Position numbers and translations under genes: made by a program. This document shows positions 41,723 to 51,607 of a stretch of DNA of 64,000 nucleotides, in pieces. The first letter of the stretch is position 1. Each line of letters opens with the position of its first letter. The notes under the pieces are model-generated. The model saw only the letters and a list, made by a program, of their open reading frames with translations. It did not search any database and was not told the DNA's origin. The stretch is taken from NCBI GenBank assembly GCA_023091665.1, contig JALJCQ010000003.1:434001-498000 (forward strand), written 5' to 3'. Source of the stretch: Pythium myriotylum (lineage: Eukaryota > Oomycota > Peronosporomycetes > Pythiales > Pythiaceae).

Positions 41723-44002
41723 ATGGGCGGCTCGAGTGGCAGCAATGTGGGCTCGCTCTTCCGCGTGGGCGAGTCGATCAGCGTGGCCCACGTGCTTGTC
41801 TTTCTCTCGTTTCTCGTCGTCTTCATCGTGCTCCTTGAGCAGATCCTCCACAAGATCGAGCACAGTGCCAAAAGATCACATAAGCACGAGGAGATGCTAC
41901 GAAAAGTCTATCGCGAGCTGATGATTCTGGGATTCATCGGTGTCGCAATCAAGGTCTACAAAGAGGTCACGCACATCAGCGCCTACAGCACCTCGATCAT
42001 CGCGTTCCAAGTGGCCGACCTCACGATTTTCATCCTCGCTGTCGCACTCATCCTCCAGGCGTTGTGTGTGTTTCTCGCGCTGCGACAAGAAAATTACGAG
42101 CTCGAGAAGGCCGAACTAATCAGCTCCGGCGATTTGGCGATCACAATGGCCCAAAGACGACGCGAGCAGACTGCCAGATTGGACTGGCCACGGTGGTGGT
42201 TATCGACAAATCAAAGTTGCAGTGACCACAAAGCGGTCGGAATTAGTGATGGCGAGCTGCACGATCTCATTGAGCTGCGAGTGCTTCGCCATCTCTTTCT
42301 CCGTCGGTACGGCTTGCCGGAGCTCTTTCCGTTCTCCAAGTACGTTCGTCAGGCTCAGGACAACCAAATCACGCACATGATCGATGTCGAGATCTCCATG
42401 TGGCTCTTGCTTCTTGGGGTGGGATGGGCCATCGACGGCGGCATCGTGGCACTCAAGCAGGTGCACGGGTACGCCGCCGAGTCCCACGCAATCGTGGTCG
42501 TCTTTCTCATCTTCTCGTGGACCCTCGTAGTGCTCCACATCCTCGTGGCCACCTACTTTCGTCGATGCCTCGTGCAGCTGCTGATGGCAGGAGGGTACAA
42601 GCATCGTGACGGTGACGCCGTCGCGTGCCTTGCGGTGATCGGCGAAGACGAAGACACGGCTCTGGGCAAAGAAATGGCGAGCGACGCTCTCGAGGCGATG
42701 CAAGAAGTGCAAGAGCGACAGGAGGCCAAACACCGACGGCTCAAGCTTGAGCATCGAAGCAAGCGGCACTACCTCGTGGAGCGAGACACGGGCTTCCAAC
42801 TACTCGCGCTCGCGTTCAGGCACCTCATGAATCGATGTCGAAGATCAGAATCAACGCATAGGGGCGACGAGACGCGCGAAAGCCGAGTCGACAGCAACGT
42901 CACGGTTACAGCGACGGCCTCGACCGCAACACCGACTGCGAGTTTCGACCTCAGCACGTACGACGTGGCCAACCACCCGACAGTGGAGCGTCCGGCGCGC
43001 CGTCGCTCAGCCGAACTCTCTGTACGATTACGCTGGTTCTCACGGAAGGCGTGGCAGTTCGGTGTGACCATGCTCTTGATGCTCAATGGCTTCTACCTCG
43101 CGTTGCTGAGCCAGTGTGTCTTCTACCAGTTTGGGTCACTCAGGAACTACTCAGTCGTGCTGCGAGTAGCCGTCGTCCTCGGACTGCCGCTGCCGGTGCT
43201 GCTCAACATGGTCTACTTCCAGCCGCAGATCCTGCGCAACTTCATGATCATCTCGAGTATCGTGCAAGTGGACGTCACAACGCTCAGCAAAGTTGTCACC
43301 CACTTCAGCGAGATCGTCGAGCTGCGCGCCGAGTTCGTGCGCTCGCTGCTGGCGTCACTGAGCAGTCACGGCGTCACAGTCGCCCAGCTGCAGCAGGCGC
43401 TTGAGGCGAAAGACCGACCCAGACGCTCAGGCGTGATCGAGCTCGAACAGCTTCGGCTCGTACTGCGCTCGGTGGGCTTCCGGCTTTCGCACTTTCGTTT
43501 CAACAGCGTCGCGAGGCTTCTCTTCCAACTGAAAGACACCAAGGTCGAGTACGCCCAGGTGCTGCGTATGATCGCCCTGGCTCAGGAGGACGAGGCCGGA
43601 GTTATCCATGATAGCAATGTCCACGGCAGCCATTTGCTGCTACGACAGAGTGTGTTCCTTGAGGAGGAGGCAGATGCCCACGAGAATCGTCAAGAAGACA
43701 GTGGAGACCGTGAACGCGAGACCATGAGGGTAGGAGATGGGGACGCGATGACCAACGACACACGATTGGCGTTTGGTTCGGTACGGCCAGCCGCTGGCGG
43801 GTTCGTGGATGGCGAATCTGGCGCAATGGCTCGACGCCGCACGATCACTCGCCGCCAGAGCAGTTTCCAGAACACGAGCGTACGGACGCTCCGCTCCTTG
43901 TACCGTCTTGACACGAATGAGCCTGGGGACGCCGGTGATCCCGTGGTCACCGACAGCGAGCTCTCATCTCCGTCGAATGCGACCGCGTACGTTCGCGTGT
44001 GA
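41723..44002 (+). CDS. MLO-like membrane protein, paralog 3 (divergent EF-hand)
   Basis: 759 residues from ATG 41723 (MGGSSGSNVGSLFRVGESI). MLO landmarks: ILHKIEHSAKR, VYRELMILGFIGVAIK, FPFSKYVRQAQDNQITHMI and GVTMLLMLNGFYLALLSQCV. It is the most diverged of the set. The central loop has a Thr/Ser-rich stretch (VTVTATASTATPTASFDL) in place of the His/Gly tract. The EF-hand site reads KDRPRRSGVIELEQ, with an extra residue and Gln for the final Glu, so Ca2+ binding there is doubtful. The C-terminus is long, basic and Ser-rich (RRRTITRRQSSFQNTSVR), a possible phosphorylation or calmodulin site. Confidence 0.78.
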   Translation: MGGSSGSNVGSLFRVGESISVAHVLVFLSFLVVFIVLLEQILHKIEHSAKRSHKHEEMLRKVYRELMILGFIGVAIKVYKEVTHISAYSTSIIAFQVADLTIFILAVALILQALCVFLALRQENYELEKAELISSGDLAITMAQRRREQTARLDWPRWWLSTNQSCSDHKAVGISDGELHDLIELRVLRHLFLRRYGLPELFPFSKYVRQAQDNQITHMIDVEISMWLLLLGVGWAIDGGIVALKQVHGYAAESHAIVVVFLIFSWTLVVLHILVATYFRRCLVQLLMAGGYKHRDGDAVACLAVIGEDEDTALGKEMASDALEAMQEVQERQEAKHRRLKLEHRSKRHYLVERDTGFQLLALAFRHLMNRCRRSESTHRGDETRESRVDSNVTVTATASTATPTASFDLSTYDVANHPTVERPARRRSAELSVRLRWFSRKAWQFGVTMLLMLNGFYLALLSQCVFYQFGSLRNYSVVLRVAVVLGLPLPVLLNMVYFQPQILRNFMIISSIVQVDVTTLSKVVTHFSEIVELRAEFVRSLLASLSSHGVTVAQLQQALEAKDRPRRSGVIELEQLRLVLRSVGFRLSHFRFNSVARLLFQLKDTKVEYAQVLRMIALAQEDEAGVIHDSNVHGSHLLLRQSVFLEEEADAHENRQEDSGDRERETMRVGDGDAMTNDTRLAFGSVRPAAGGFVDGESGAMARRRTITRRQSSFQNTSVRTLRSLYRLDTNEPGDAGDPVVTDSELSSPSNATAYVRV

Positions 44003-44659
44003 GCCGGGCGGCTCCACACCACCAAATAAATTGAGAGGAAGATGCAGGACACCCGAGGATCATCCAGATAACCTTTTACACGGGAATCTTTGAATCAAGA
44101 TTGTGGTTGTTGCAAGTTGGCCAGCACCCAGCAAGTTTTGATGCGTGGACTCGATGGAGTCTCTGTTCTTGCCGAGCCCTTGATGTATTTCCCCACGAAT
44201 ACCTGACTAAATCGCTTGATTTGCGTGACTCTTCCAATCTGTTTCGATACAAAAACCAAGTTGTAAATCTTCTGATCACTTGTGAGTTTTCAAATTAGGG
44301 CTAGGTAACTGATGCGTGGGCTGTCTTCTTGATCGGTCCAGCTGGTCCCACTGAAACTCGAGTTCTTGATGTTTGTATCCCAGTCCATCCAGCTGGTTTG
44401 TCAATGGATCAAGTTGCCTTTTTTTTCGCTCGCGTTTGCAATTGCAAGATTAGGACGCGTAAAGGCGCACAAGAGCACAGTGCTTCGTCTGCTCGAACAA
44501 TCCGTTTCTTGAAAAGGTTCAGCGCCGAGCAGGACAAACCTGGGCAGCAACCATCAAACTGGTGTGCTTTCCACGGGATGAGGCACCGGCTCCCTGAGAA
44601 CAGCCGCCTGCCTTTGGTGAGCGCGGCCAGCGTTGCCGACCATTTCAGAATTTGCCACC
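44003..44659. other. Intergenic
   Basis: Spacer between the two plus-strand MLO-like genes; likely promoter of paralog 4. Nothing else recognised. Confidence 0.6.
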
Positions 44660-46885
44660 ATGCCCGGTGGAACGTCGAGTTCCTACTTTCGCATCGGCGA
44701 CAACATTGAGCTATGGCGCGTCGTCGTCTATCTCTGCATGCTCATCGCCATGGTCATGGTGCTTGAGCAAATGATGCACAAGGCCGAGCACGCGCTGCAA
44801 AAGTACCCCAAGTACCACGAAATGTTGACCAAAATTTATCGAGAATTAATGATTCTCGGCTTGCTCGGTCTCGGTATCAAGTTTGTCAAAGAAACGGGGG
44901 TGGTCGACGGCTACGGGAAGAATATCATGGCGTTCCAAGTTGCCGATTTGATCGTGTTTATATCGGCCTTCGCGCTGATTATACAGGCTATAGCTGTGTT
45001 CTCACTGATGCGCAACAAGAACAAGCAACTGGATCGCGATGAACTCGTGAGCTCGACTGATCTCATAGAGTTGATCAAGCGCCACCAAGCAATGCTACGC
45101 CAGCAGTCTTGGTGCCGTCGCTTGTGGCCCTGGACGAGTGCCCCCGAGCTCGGCACGATGGCTGTCAAGGGCAAGAAGATTTCGTTCTCGACGGGTCGCT
45201 ACGACGAGATGGTCACGCTCCGAACGCTGCGACACTTCTTTTTGCGCAAGTACGGGCTACCAGAACTCTTTCCTTTCTCGAAGTACCTGCGTCAAGCCCA
45301 AGACAACCAGATCACGCACATGATTGAGATCGAAATGTCCATGTGGATCCTCCTCATTTTCCTGACGTGGCTACTGGACGCTTCGACTGCACTGCTCGAG
45401 GGCGTGCACCATGAGATTGAACGCCACGCCCTCGTGACAATGTTCCTTATCTTTGCGTGGGCTCTTTGTCTGCTCCACTTGCTCATGACGTGGTACATGC
45501 GTGGTGCCGTCAAGCGCATCCTACACGCCACTGGCTACCATTCTCACAAGGATATGCTCACGGTTCTCCAGAAGGTGGCTGCCGAGGAGTCCCACAATCT
45601 CGAGAACCAGAAGCCTGACGAAGCGCTTGATATGATGCACCACGTCCAAGAACGACTCGAGTCCAAGGAGCACGGCCGCCATGGTGGCCATGGTGGTGGC
45701 CACGGTGGTGGCCACGGAGGGGATCATGGTGATAGTGGTCATGGTGGTGGACATGGAGGCGGAGGTCATGGTGGCGGTCACGGTGGTGGTCATGAACAAG
45801 GCGGCCACGGTGGCCATGCCGAAGGAAACTGTCTGAGCCATGACACAGGTTTCCAGGTCGTCGCTATGTTCATGCGTGGCATGTGCGGGAAGAAGCACCA
45901 CGGTCACGAAGACGACGACGATGAGGACTTCTCGCGTCCTGGCGAGGCGCCTCTTCCCAAGGTCAAGATCCGCTTCTTCAATCGCCTCGCCATGCACTTT
46001 GTCGTGAAGTTCCTTGTTATGCTGAACGGCTTCTACTTCGCGTTCATGTGCCAGGCCGTGCTGTATGAAATGCCTGAGGTGTACAAAACCTTTGGTATCT
46101 TGCCGACTATCATGGTGCCTCTGCCGCTGCTGCTGAACATGCTCGTGTTCCAGCCCAAGATCTCTCGCAACTTTGTGCTGGTCTCGTGCATTTTCAAGGT
46201 CGACGTGCCCACCTTGAGTGAGGTCATCACACACTTCAGTGAGTGCGTCGAACTGCGCGCTGATTTTGTCGCTTGTCTCAAGCAGTCAATGCGAGAGAAC
46301 CACCAGACCGTCGAGGAACTCCACGCTGAGTTCCAGGCGCGTGACCCCGCGCGCACTGGCTTCATCGAGCTCGAAGAGATGCGCCAGGTGCTGCGCGCAT
46401 TTGGCTGCCAGATCTCCTTCTTCCGCTTCAACGGCATCGCCAAACTGCTCTTCCGACTGAAGGGTACGCAGGCTGAGTACACGCAGGTCGAGCGTTTGTT
46501 GACGCTCGCCGAACAGGAAGACCTGGGAGGCAGCCACATCCAGGGTGAGCGTCAGACCAAGTACTTCCACTCGATTATGACCGAGGAAACCGAGGTCCAG
46601 AAGCAAAACCGGTTCTCCGTTATGTCTGGACGGCAGAGTGAAGAGATTGTGATGCTTGAGAGCTTTGTTGGCAGCGTTAAGCGAACAACGAACAACAACC
46701 AGGCGTCGCAAGAGCACACTGTGCCTGTCACGGGCCGCTTCGGCTTGCCTCGCTTCAGTGCGTCACGCCCAGCGCTTCCCCCAACCATCGAGACGATAGA
46801 TCGTAACTCGCCAGCGCAAACGGGACGCAACGGTGGCGAAACCCTCGGCAGTGTCAAGGGCGGCCACGACTACAACGTGGTGTGA
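44660..46885 (+). CDS. MLO-like membrane protein with EF-hand and His/Gly loop, paralog 4
   Basis: 741 residues from ATG 44660 (MPGGTSSSYFRIGDNIELW); no earlier in-frame ATG is convincing. It is closest to paralog 2: MMHKAEHALQKYPKY, IYRELMILGLLGLGIK, FPFSKYLRQAQDNQITHMI and FVVKFLVMLNGFYFAFMCQA. The central loop again has a His/Gly tract (coded 45669-45828) with a few acidic residues, then CGKKHHGHEDDDDEDF. The EF-hand-like loop is DPARTGFIELEE. Paralogs 2 and 4 are in inverted orientation, consistent with an inverted duplication of the cluster. Confidence 0.8.
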   Translation: MPGGTSSSYFRIGDNIELWRVVVYLCMLIAMVMVLEQMMHKAEHALQKYPKYHEMLTKIYRELMILGLLGLGIKFVKETGVVDGYGKNIMAFQVADLIVFISAFALIIQAIAVFSLMRNKNKQLDRDELVSSTDLIELIKRHQAMLRQQSWCRRLWPWTSAPELGTMAVKGKKISFSTGRYDEMVTLRTLRHFFLRKYGLPELFPFSKYLRQAQDNQITHMIEIEMSMWILLIFLTWLLDASTALLEGVHHEIERHALVTMFLIFAWALCLLHLLMTWYMRGAVKRILHATGYHSHKDMLTVLQKVAAEESHNLENQKPDEALDMMHHVQERLESKEHGRHGGHGGGHGGGHGGDHGDSGHGGGHGGGGHGGGHGGGHEQGGHGGHAEGNCLSHDTGFQVVAMFMRGMCGKKHHGHEDDDDEDFSRPGEAPLPKVKIRFFNRLAMHFVVKFLVMLNGFYFAFMCQAVLYEMPEVYKTFGILPTIMVPLPLLLNMLVFQPKISRNFVLVSCIFKVDVPTLSEVITHFSECVELRADFVACLKQSMRENHQTVEELHAEFQARDPARTGFIELEEMRQVLRAFGCQISFFRFNGIAKLLFRLKGTQAEYTQVERLLTLAEQEDLGGSHIQGERQTKYFHSIMTEETEVQKQNRFSVMSGRQSEEIVMLESFVGSVKRTTNNNQASQEHTVPVTGRFGLPRFSASRPALPPTIETIDRNSPAQTGRNGGETLGSVKGGHDYNVV
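45669..45828 (+). repeat. His/Gly-codon tandem tract
   Basis: In-frame GGH/GGGH units within MLO-like paralog 4, interrupted by GDHGDSGHG and HEQGGHG. Same position in the protein as the tract of paralog 2. Confidence 0.8.
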
Positions 46886-47631
46886 GCATATTTATGATTA
46901 CAGATTCTACAGCGGAAATATTAGCAGAGAGCCCCGCAGTCAGTATGAAAAGCTAAAAGAATATCAAATACTTCAGTTCACTCACCTAAACAATTTCGGC
47001 ATGAATGATTTCAAATACGGTAGGGCTATCATTGAATATGTAGTTCGAGTGCCTCCAGCAGCAACTTGGAAGTGTCAATTGTGCGCTAAAAAGTTTTCGC
47101 TGGAGGATCGCATGCCTCTTCGCGGTAGCCAACTTCGGTCGTTGAACACAAGACCGACTAGACTCATGACAGAAGCATTGCACGATAGAATCCTTCACAA
47201 TGCCCCGGGTACCAAATCCAGGAATCACTGCTCGCACTCGTGACGGGAATTTAGCGATATCCGCAGTTGACATGCATAATGTTCACAGCACTTCTAGATC
47301 CACCACAATCTTCAACTGTGGGGTTTCATCAGATTCAAAAGCATCCACAACCATCCGTGGTCGTAGATACTCCAGCAAACACGAAGTCGGCTTACAGGTT
47401 ATTGTTGGTCGCAGAAAAAGAGCAATCTCCAAGAACTCGGCATTCTCGTCCTCGCCAAAGCCATGACAGCAGGAGAGTATTACGATCACCGATGAATACT
47501 CAGGGTCTCAGCTATTCAAGGGCACGGTGCCGGATGAAACAAAAAAAGACGCCGCTATTGGAGCTCGCTACGCACGGCTCTTGCACCAGAGCGACACGAT
47601 CACGTCGGCTTCGTCGCGTGAGAGCGTCACA

Positions 47632-47668
47632 AGTGGCTTGGTGTCCATGAAGTGGACACCAAGCCACT
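47632..47668. repeat. Perfect 16-bp hairpin
   Basis: Arms AGTGGCTTGGTGTCCA (47632-47647) and TGGACACCAAGCCACT (47653-47668) are exact complements around a 5-nt loop. No flanking gene explains it. Confidence 0.75.
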
Positions 47669-48337
47669 GGTGACCTGCGTACTTAGCGGAATCGTGCATT
47701 GCGCCTGACGTACTTAATCGAGTGATGGGTTGATTCGTCTCAATTAAGTACGAATCGACCATAACTGAATAAGATCGCAATGGTCTCCTCTCGATCCAGT
47801 TTGACAAGAGGGATTGGCGCTGGAATTGAACGACGACAAGACGCAGCAGGCCGCGTATACGCCAGGGTTCAACAGAACCCTATTTCAACAGCGAGATTTC
47901 TGTCGTTGTTCTAGTTTCGCACAGCATTGAGAAAGGACACGTTCCCACAAGGCCAAGTTAGAAAGAAATGCGCACAACGATCTCGCGTTAGCCAGTCCTC
48001 TCCTTGCCAGCCAGACGTCTACAGCAACTAACTATTTGCTGTTCGAGAAGGCTTGGTCTCCTGCGATACCAGTACTCGCACTCGATAGATCGCTCGCTTC
48101 GAAGTTGGATGGCAACCACCATCAATCGAGCCCCTGCACACAGGCAGCGTACCTAATAGCGGCTGTGATTTGGATACCATCTGAGCAAAGCACTTTTGTT
48201 TTTCGCAGACGGCCGGACACTCTTCCCCAGTCAGTTCAACGGGCGCATCCCTCCAATATCAGTGGGCCGTCAGTTGAAGCTCATCTTTTTCGTTTTTCTG
48301 TGACGTGTGACGCGGGATTCCAGAGTGATGGTATTGG

Positions 48338-48350
48338 AGCTCACTTTCCT
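48338..48350 (+). promoter_or_regulatory. Initiator-like element of the ankyrin gene
   Basis: AGCTCACTTTCCT resembles the oomycete initiator and lies about 50 bases before ATG 48401. Match is partial. Confidence 0.35.
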
Positions 48351-48400
48351 GACTGACTGGCAACAATTGGAAAAGATCCCGACTTCCGAACGACACCAGC

Positions 48401-49788
48401 ATGGAGAGCAGCCAGTCGACGGCCATGCGGCGCTCGCTGCGCGACACGAGCTTCTCGAGCGAGCACGCGGCCGCGTTTTCCTCGGTCGTGGCCTGCGTCG
48501 CCTCGCTCTTCTGCGCCATCGCCATCATCGTGCGCTTTGTGCGCTGTCGAAGCAAAGTGGAAAACCGAGCGCCCGCGTGTGCTTTAGACGAGGATGAAGA
48601 GGAAACTGTGACGGACGAAGGCGACGCGCTGGTCGAGAAAACCAAGGAGACTTGTGAGGCGTCCAAGGGGGCGAGCGAAAAGCGAGACGAAGAAGGAGAG
48701 TCGACCTCCGAGGAGGAGGAGTTGACGTCAGAAGAGGAGGAGGAAGTGGTGGTCGTCGTGCCAGAGTCAACGTCACTGTCACCAGAGGAGGAGCAAGCGT
48801 TTTTAAAAGCAAGCGAGCTGGGACAGTTGCAGCCAGTGTACGCATATTTTCAGAAGCGGGGAAACGTCGACGTGAGAAATGAGGTTCGAACGAGACATTT
48901 GTACAGTATCATTGAAGATTTCAGGACTGAAACATTGTGGATAGTTTTCCAGGTCGGCGTTGCACCTGGCTTCAAGAAATGGAAATCTCGAGATTGTGAA
49001 GGTATTGCTGGACGCCCAATGTGACAAGGACGCCCGAGACAAAGTACGTACTATGTCATGCTGGACATGGTCGTGGCTCAGTTCTGACCTGCACGGCATT
49101 TTCCGTTCCGTTAGGATGGAAGAACAGCATTGCATCTCGCATCAGAGTACGGCAACATTGATGTAGTAAAGGTGTTGTTGGACGCACCTTGCGACAAGGA
49201 CGCTAGAGACAAGGTACGTTGAGATGTCGTGTGCAATCAGCGAAGATGGTCTTGTCGACTGGAAGATTTGTTTGTTTGTGGTGTTCTGACTTGCCTTTTC
49301 GTGTTCAACCAGAGTGGATGGACAGCGTTGCATTTAGCTTCTGGAATCGGAAACATAGACGTCGTGAAGCTTTTGTTGGAGGCTCAGTGCGATAAAGACG
49401 CCCGAGATGAGGTATGTTTACGTGGGATTTACCTTTGCAACCTTCGTCCTGACTCGGGTGGTGATGATGCGTTGCTGAATTAGAATGGAAGAACTGCGCT
49501 GTATTTCGCGTCTGGAAGTGACATAGTTAACGTCGTGAAGGTTTTGTTGGATGCGCGGTGCGACAAGAACGCTCGAGACAAAGTACGTTGACATGTCGCT
49601 CATATTTGGTGGGCATGGATGATGATACCCACTGGCAAGTTGTTACTCGACGCTGTGGTCTGACCCTTGTGACTTTGTTGTGGACTCAGTATGGAAGAAC
49701 GGCGCTGAATATCGCATCTGAATACGGCAACATGAACGTCGTGAAGGTGTTGGTTGCCGCAGGATGCGAGTCAAGTTGGGTGGTGTGA
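48401..49788 (+). CDS. Ankyrin-repeat protein, one repeat per exon
   Basis: Six exons: 48401-48900, 48953-49043, 49115-49213, 49313-49411, 49484-49582, 49690-49788, giving 328 residues. Exon 1 encodes one N-terminal hydrophobic helix (SSVVACVASLFCAIAIIVRF) and a very acidic stretch (TSEEEELTSEEEEEVVVVV). Exons 3-5 are each exactly 99 nt, phase 0, encoding one 33-residue ankyrin repeat from [D/S/N]G[R/W]TAL to KDARDK/DE; the last, also 99 nt with its stop, is repeat five. Exon 2 is an incomplete repeat and joins in frame only through the GT at 48901. Ankyrin arrays bind partner proteins. The short array anchored to a membrane suggests an adaptor. The regular exon unit points to growth by exon duplication. 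Confidence 0.75.
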
Positions 49789-50814
49789 CGATGGATATTT
49801 GGGGCGCGAAATATGGTAAACTTCGGTGCCAAGTGGGACGCAGATCGCGATATGACCAAAAACAAACGGAGAAATGATCGCGAAGACAGCGAACTTCCGA
49901 AAAGGAGAGATCGAACTGATAGTCCCTCAAAGTTGTCGAACTTGACAGCGCGAAGTATTCGGACAAACCAAGTTCCAAGCTCAAGTGGACTAGGCTTGGT
50001 ACTCTTAATTATCCAGTGGAGCTATATACGGCACGCTGGAAGTTTTCAAATACTTCCAGTAGATCTTCCTGGTGCATCCTCGAGCAGTAGAGTTTCTATG
50101 AATGCAGTGACTGCCAACAAAATTTGAACGAGAAATATAGTTTGATATGCCATGATCAAAATGAGAAACGGGAAGCCCTGAAGACGGTATCGGGATCATC
50201 AAAATGTGATTGAGCAGATCTTATTTACTGCGTGGCGACAATAACGATGTCGGTGTGTTCAGGAGCCTTCGCAGTAGTAACTGGGAACCGTCGTCGAGCG
50301 AAAGCATAAGATTACAGATAGATCCCGTATGGTGCAACACGGCAGTCGCAGTCAAATGGAAGTGATGCAACATCACGACGCCCTGCTACGCTTGCGCTGA
50401 TGTGTTTGATTCAGGCCCGGTCCGCTCAGCATGATCCATCGTGACAATTGGAAGACCTCTCAAGCTGTCGGGGACGTCAAGTAGCATCTTTACCTCCATC
50501 AAGGTGCGCTGACGGATCTCGAGTAACGTGAAACTTCCATTAAAGACCTAGATCAATCTGTGCAGCAGCATCACATTGTTTTCTGCAAAGATTTGCAAAT
50601 GGTGACTTGACTGTAGTCCAACTCGATTCGAAGTCGTCGTATAGGTGACGGACTATGACCATGTTAAAAACAATCCACTCATTTCGGATCCGCTAAATAC
50701 CAAATCCAGCAATGATGGCTCGAACTTGTGGCGTTAATGCCGTAACATTCGACCAAGTTTCGCACAATGTAATTCACAAGTCAAACATGATCTTTAGATC
50801 ACTGGGTACAACGT

Positions 50815-51600
50815 TCACATGAGAGCCTGCGCAAAGGGTTCGAGAAACGCCGCAATTGGTAGCTGATTCATACCCGACTGCAGGTGTAATCTGAACGTGC
50901 GGGACGGCCGATTCGCACAATTAGCAGTTGGTGTAAACCTGCTGCCCGTGGCCGATGTAGGCCACGGTTTGTCATAGATCAAGTTTTGCCAGCACTCCTC
51001 GTTCTCATTTTGACCGAATCGATCACAGCTCGACAGTACAAACCACACTGAAGTCATCGCCTGTGTCTCGAATATGTCGCCGTCAATTGTCTTTTGATTG
51101 TCATCCCACGTGAAGTCAATCCATTTGACGCATGACCCCGGATTGAAGACATGCTCGTATGCGGAACTGAATCTTGCGTTTCGGGCGCAAACCACGTCAG
51201 TGCCATCGCCTGCAAGTTACGTAAGTCATTGTGGATCTCGTGGAAAGAGAAGCTGAAGTCGATCCACTCGAGACGTGGCGTCTGGATCGCAGACACCGTC
51301 GTCAAAGCTCGCACACGCGGCGGTACGTCTCACATACCGACTGCTCCACTTGCGCGCAATCGCAATCGCCTTGGAAGTCGAGATCTTCGTCGGCTTGTTC
51401 CCCATGACGTCTCCATGCAGATTGTTGAGTGTGCTGCACATCGCGTTGGCGTAAACCAGTTCAACCCATCCACTCGGTGGGTTCAACTCATTTTTAGTTA
51501 CCGGTAGCTTACCTTCAAGACAGTAAGGAACCCGTCTGACCTTGACGTTGGCGGTTTTCCCCCAATTGCTAACTTTGTCATTCGGCACTTGCGCTCGGTT
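50815..51600 (-). pseudogene. Probable decayed gene with WIDF-type repeats
   Basis: Minus-strand translation in changing frames shows three related segments: SGWVELVYANAMCSTLNNL, LEWIDFSFSFHEIHNDL..LQAMALTWF and VKWIDFTWDDNQ..TQAMTSVWF. The frame shifts between them without good introns, so I read it as a decayed gene. The family is not recognised. It lies head to head with the transporter, and its 5' part together with the transporter's start is copied at 59847-60150. Confidence 0.3.
51578..51590 (+). promoter_or_regulatory. Initiator-like element of the transporter
   Basis: TCATTCGGCACTT lies 18 bases before ATG 51608 and resembles the oomycete initiator/flanking element. The duplicate at 59971-59987 keeps the site as TCATTTGGCATTTTTGC, an even closer match. 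Confidence 0.45.
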
Positions 51601-51607
51601 CCACGAC

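Larger units (their letters stand above)
46886..48400. other. Intergenic with hairpin
   Basis: A 1.5-kb gap. The minus strand is open at 47807-47568 (reading SRDEADVIVSLWCK) without a good start or family match and may be a repeat remnant. A perfect 16-bp hairpin lies within it. No supported gene. Confidence 0.5.
49789..51607. other. Intergenic with decayed minus-strand gene
   Basis: From 49789 to about 50800 I see nothing supported. From 50815 leftward boundary to 51600 the minus strand holds a probable broken gene (listed separately), and the promoter of the transporter lies at the right end. Confidence 0.5.

Noticed and set aside
48890..48960. Apparent out-of-frame junction between the first two ankyrin exons
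   Set aside because: Using the GT at 48901 gives a 52-nt intron and restores the frame.
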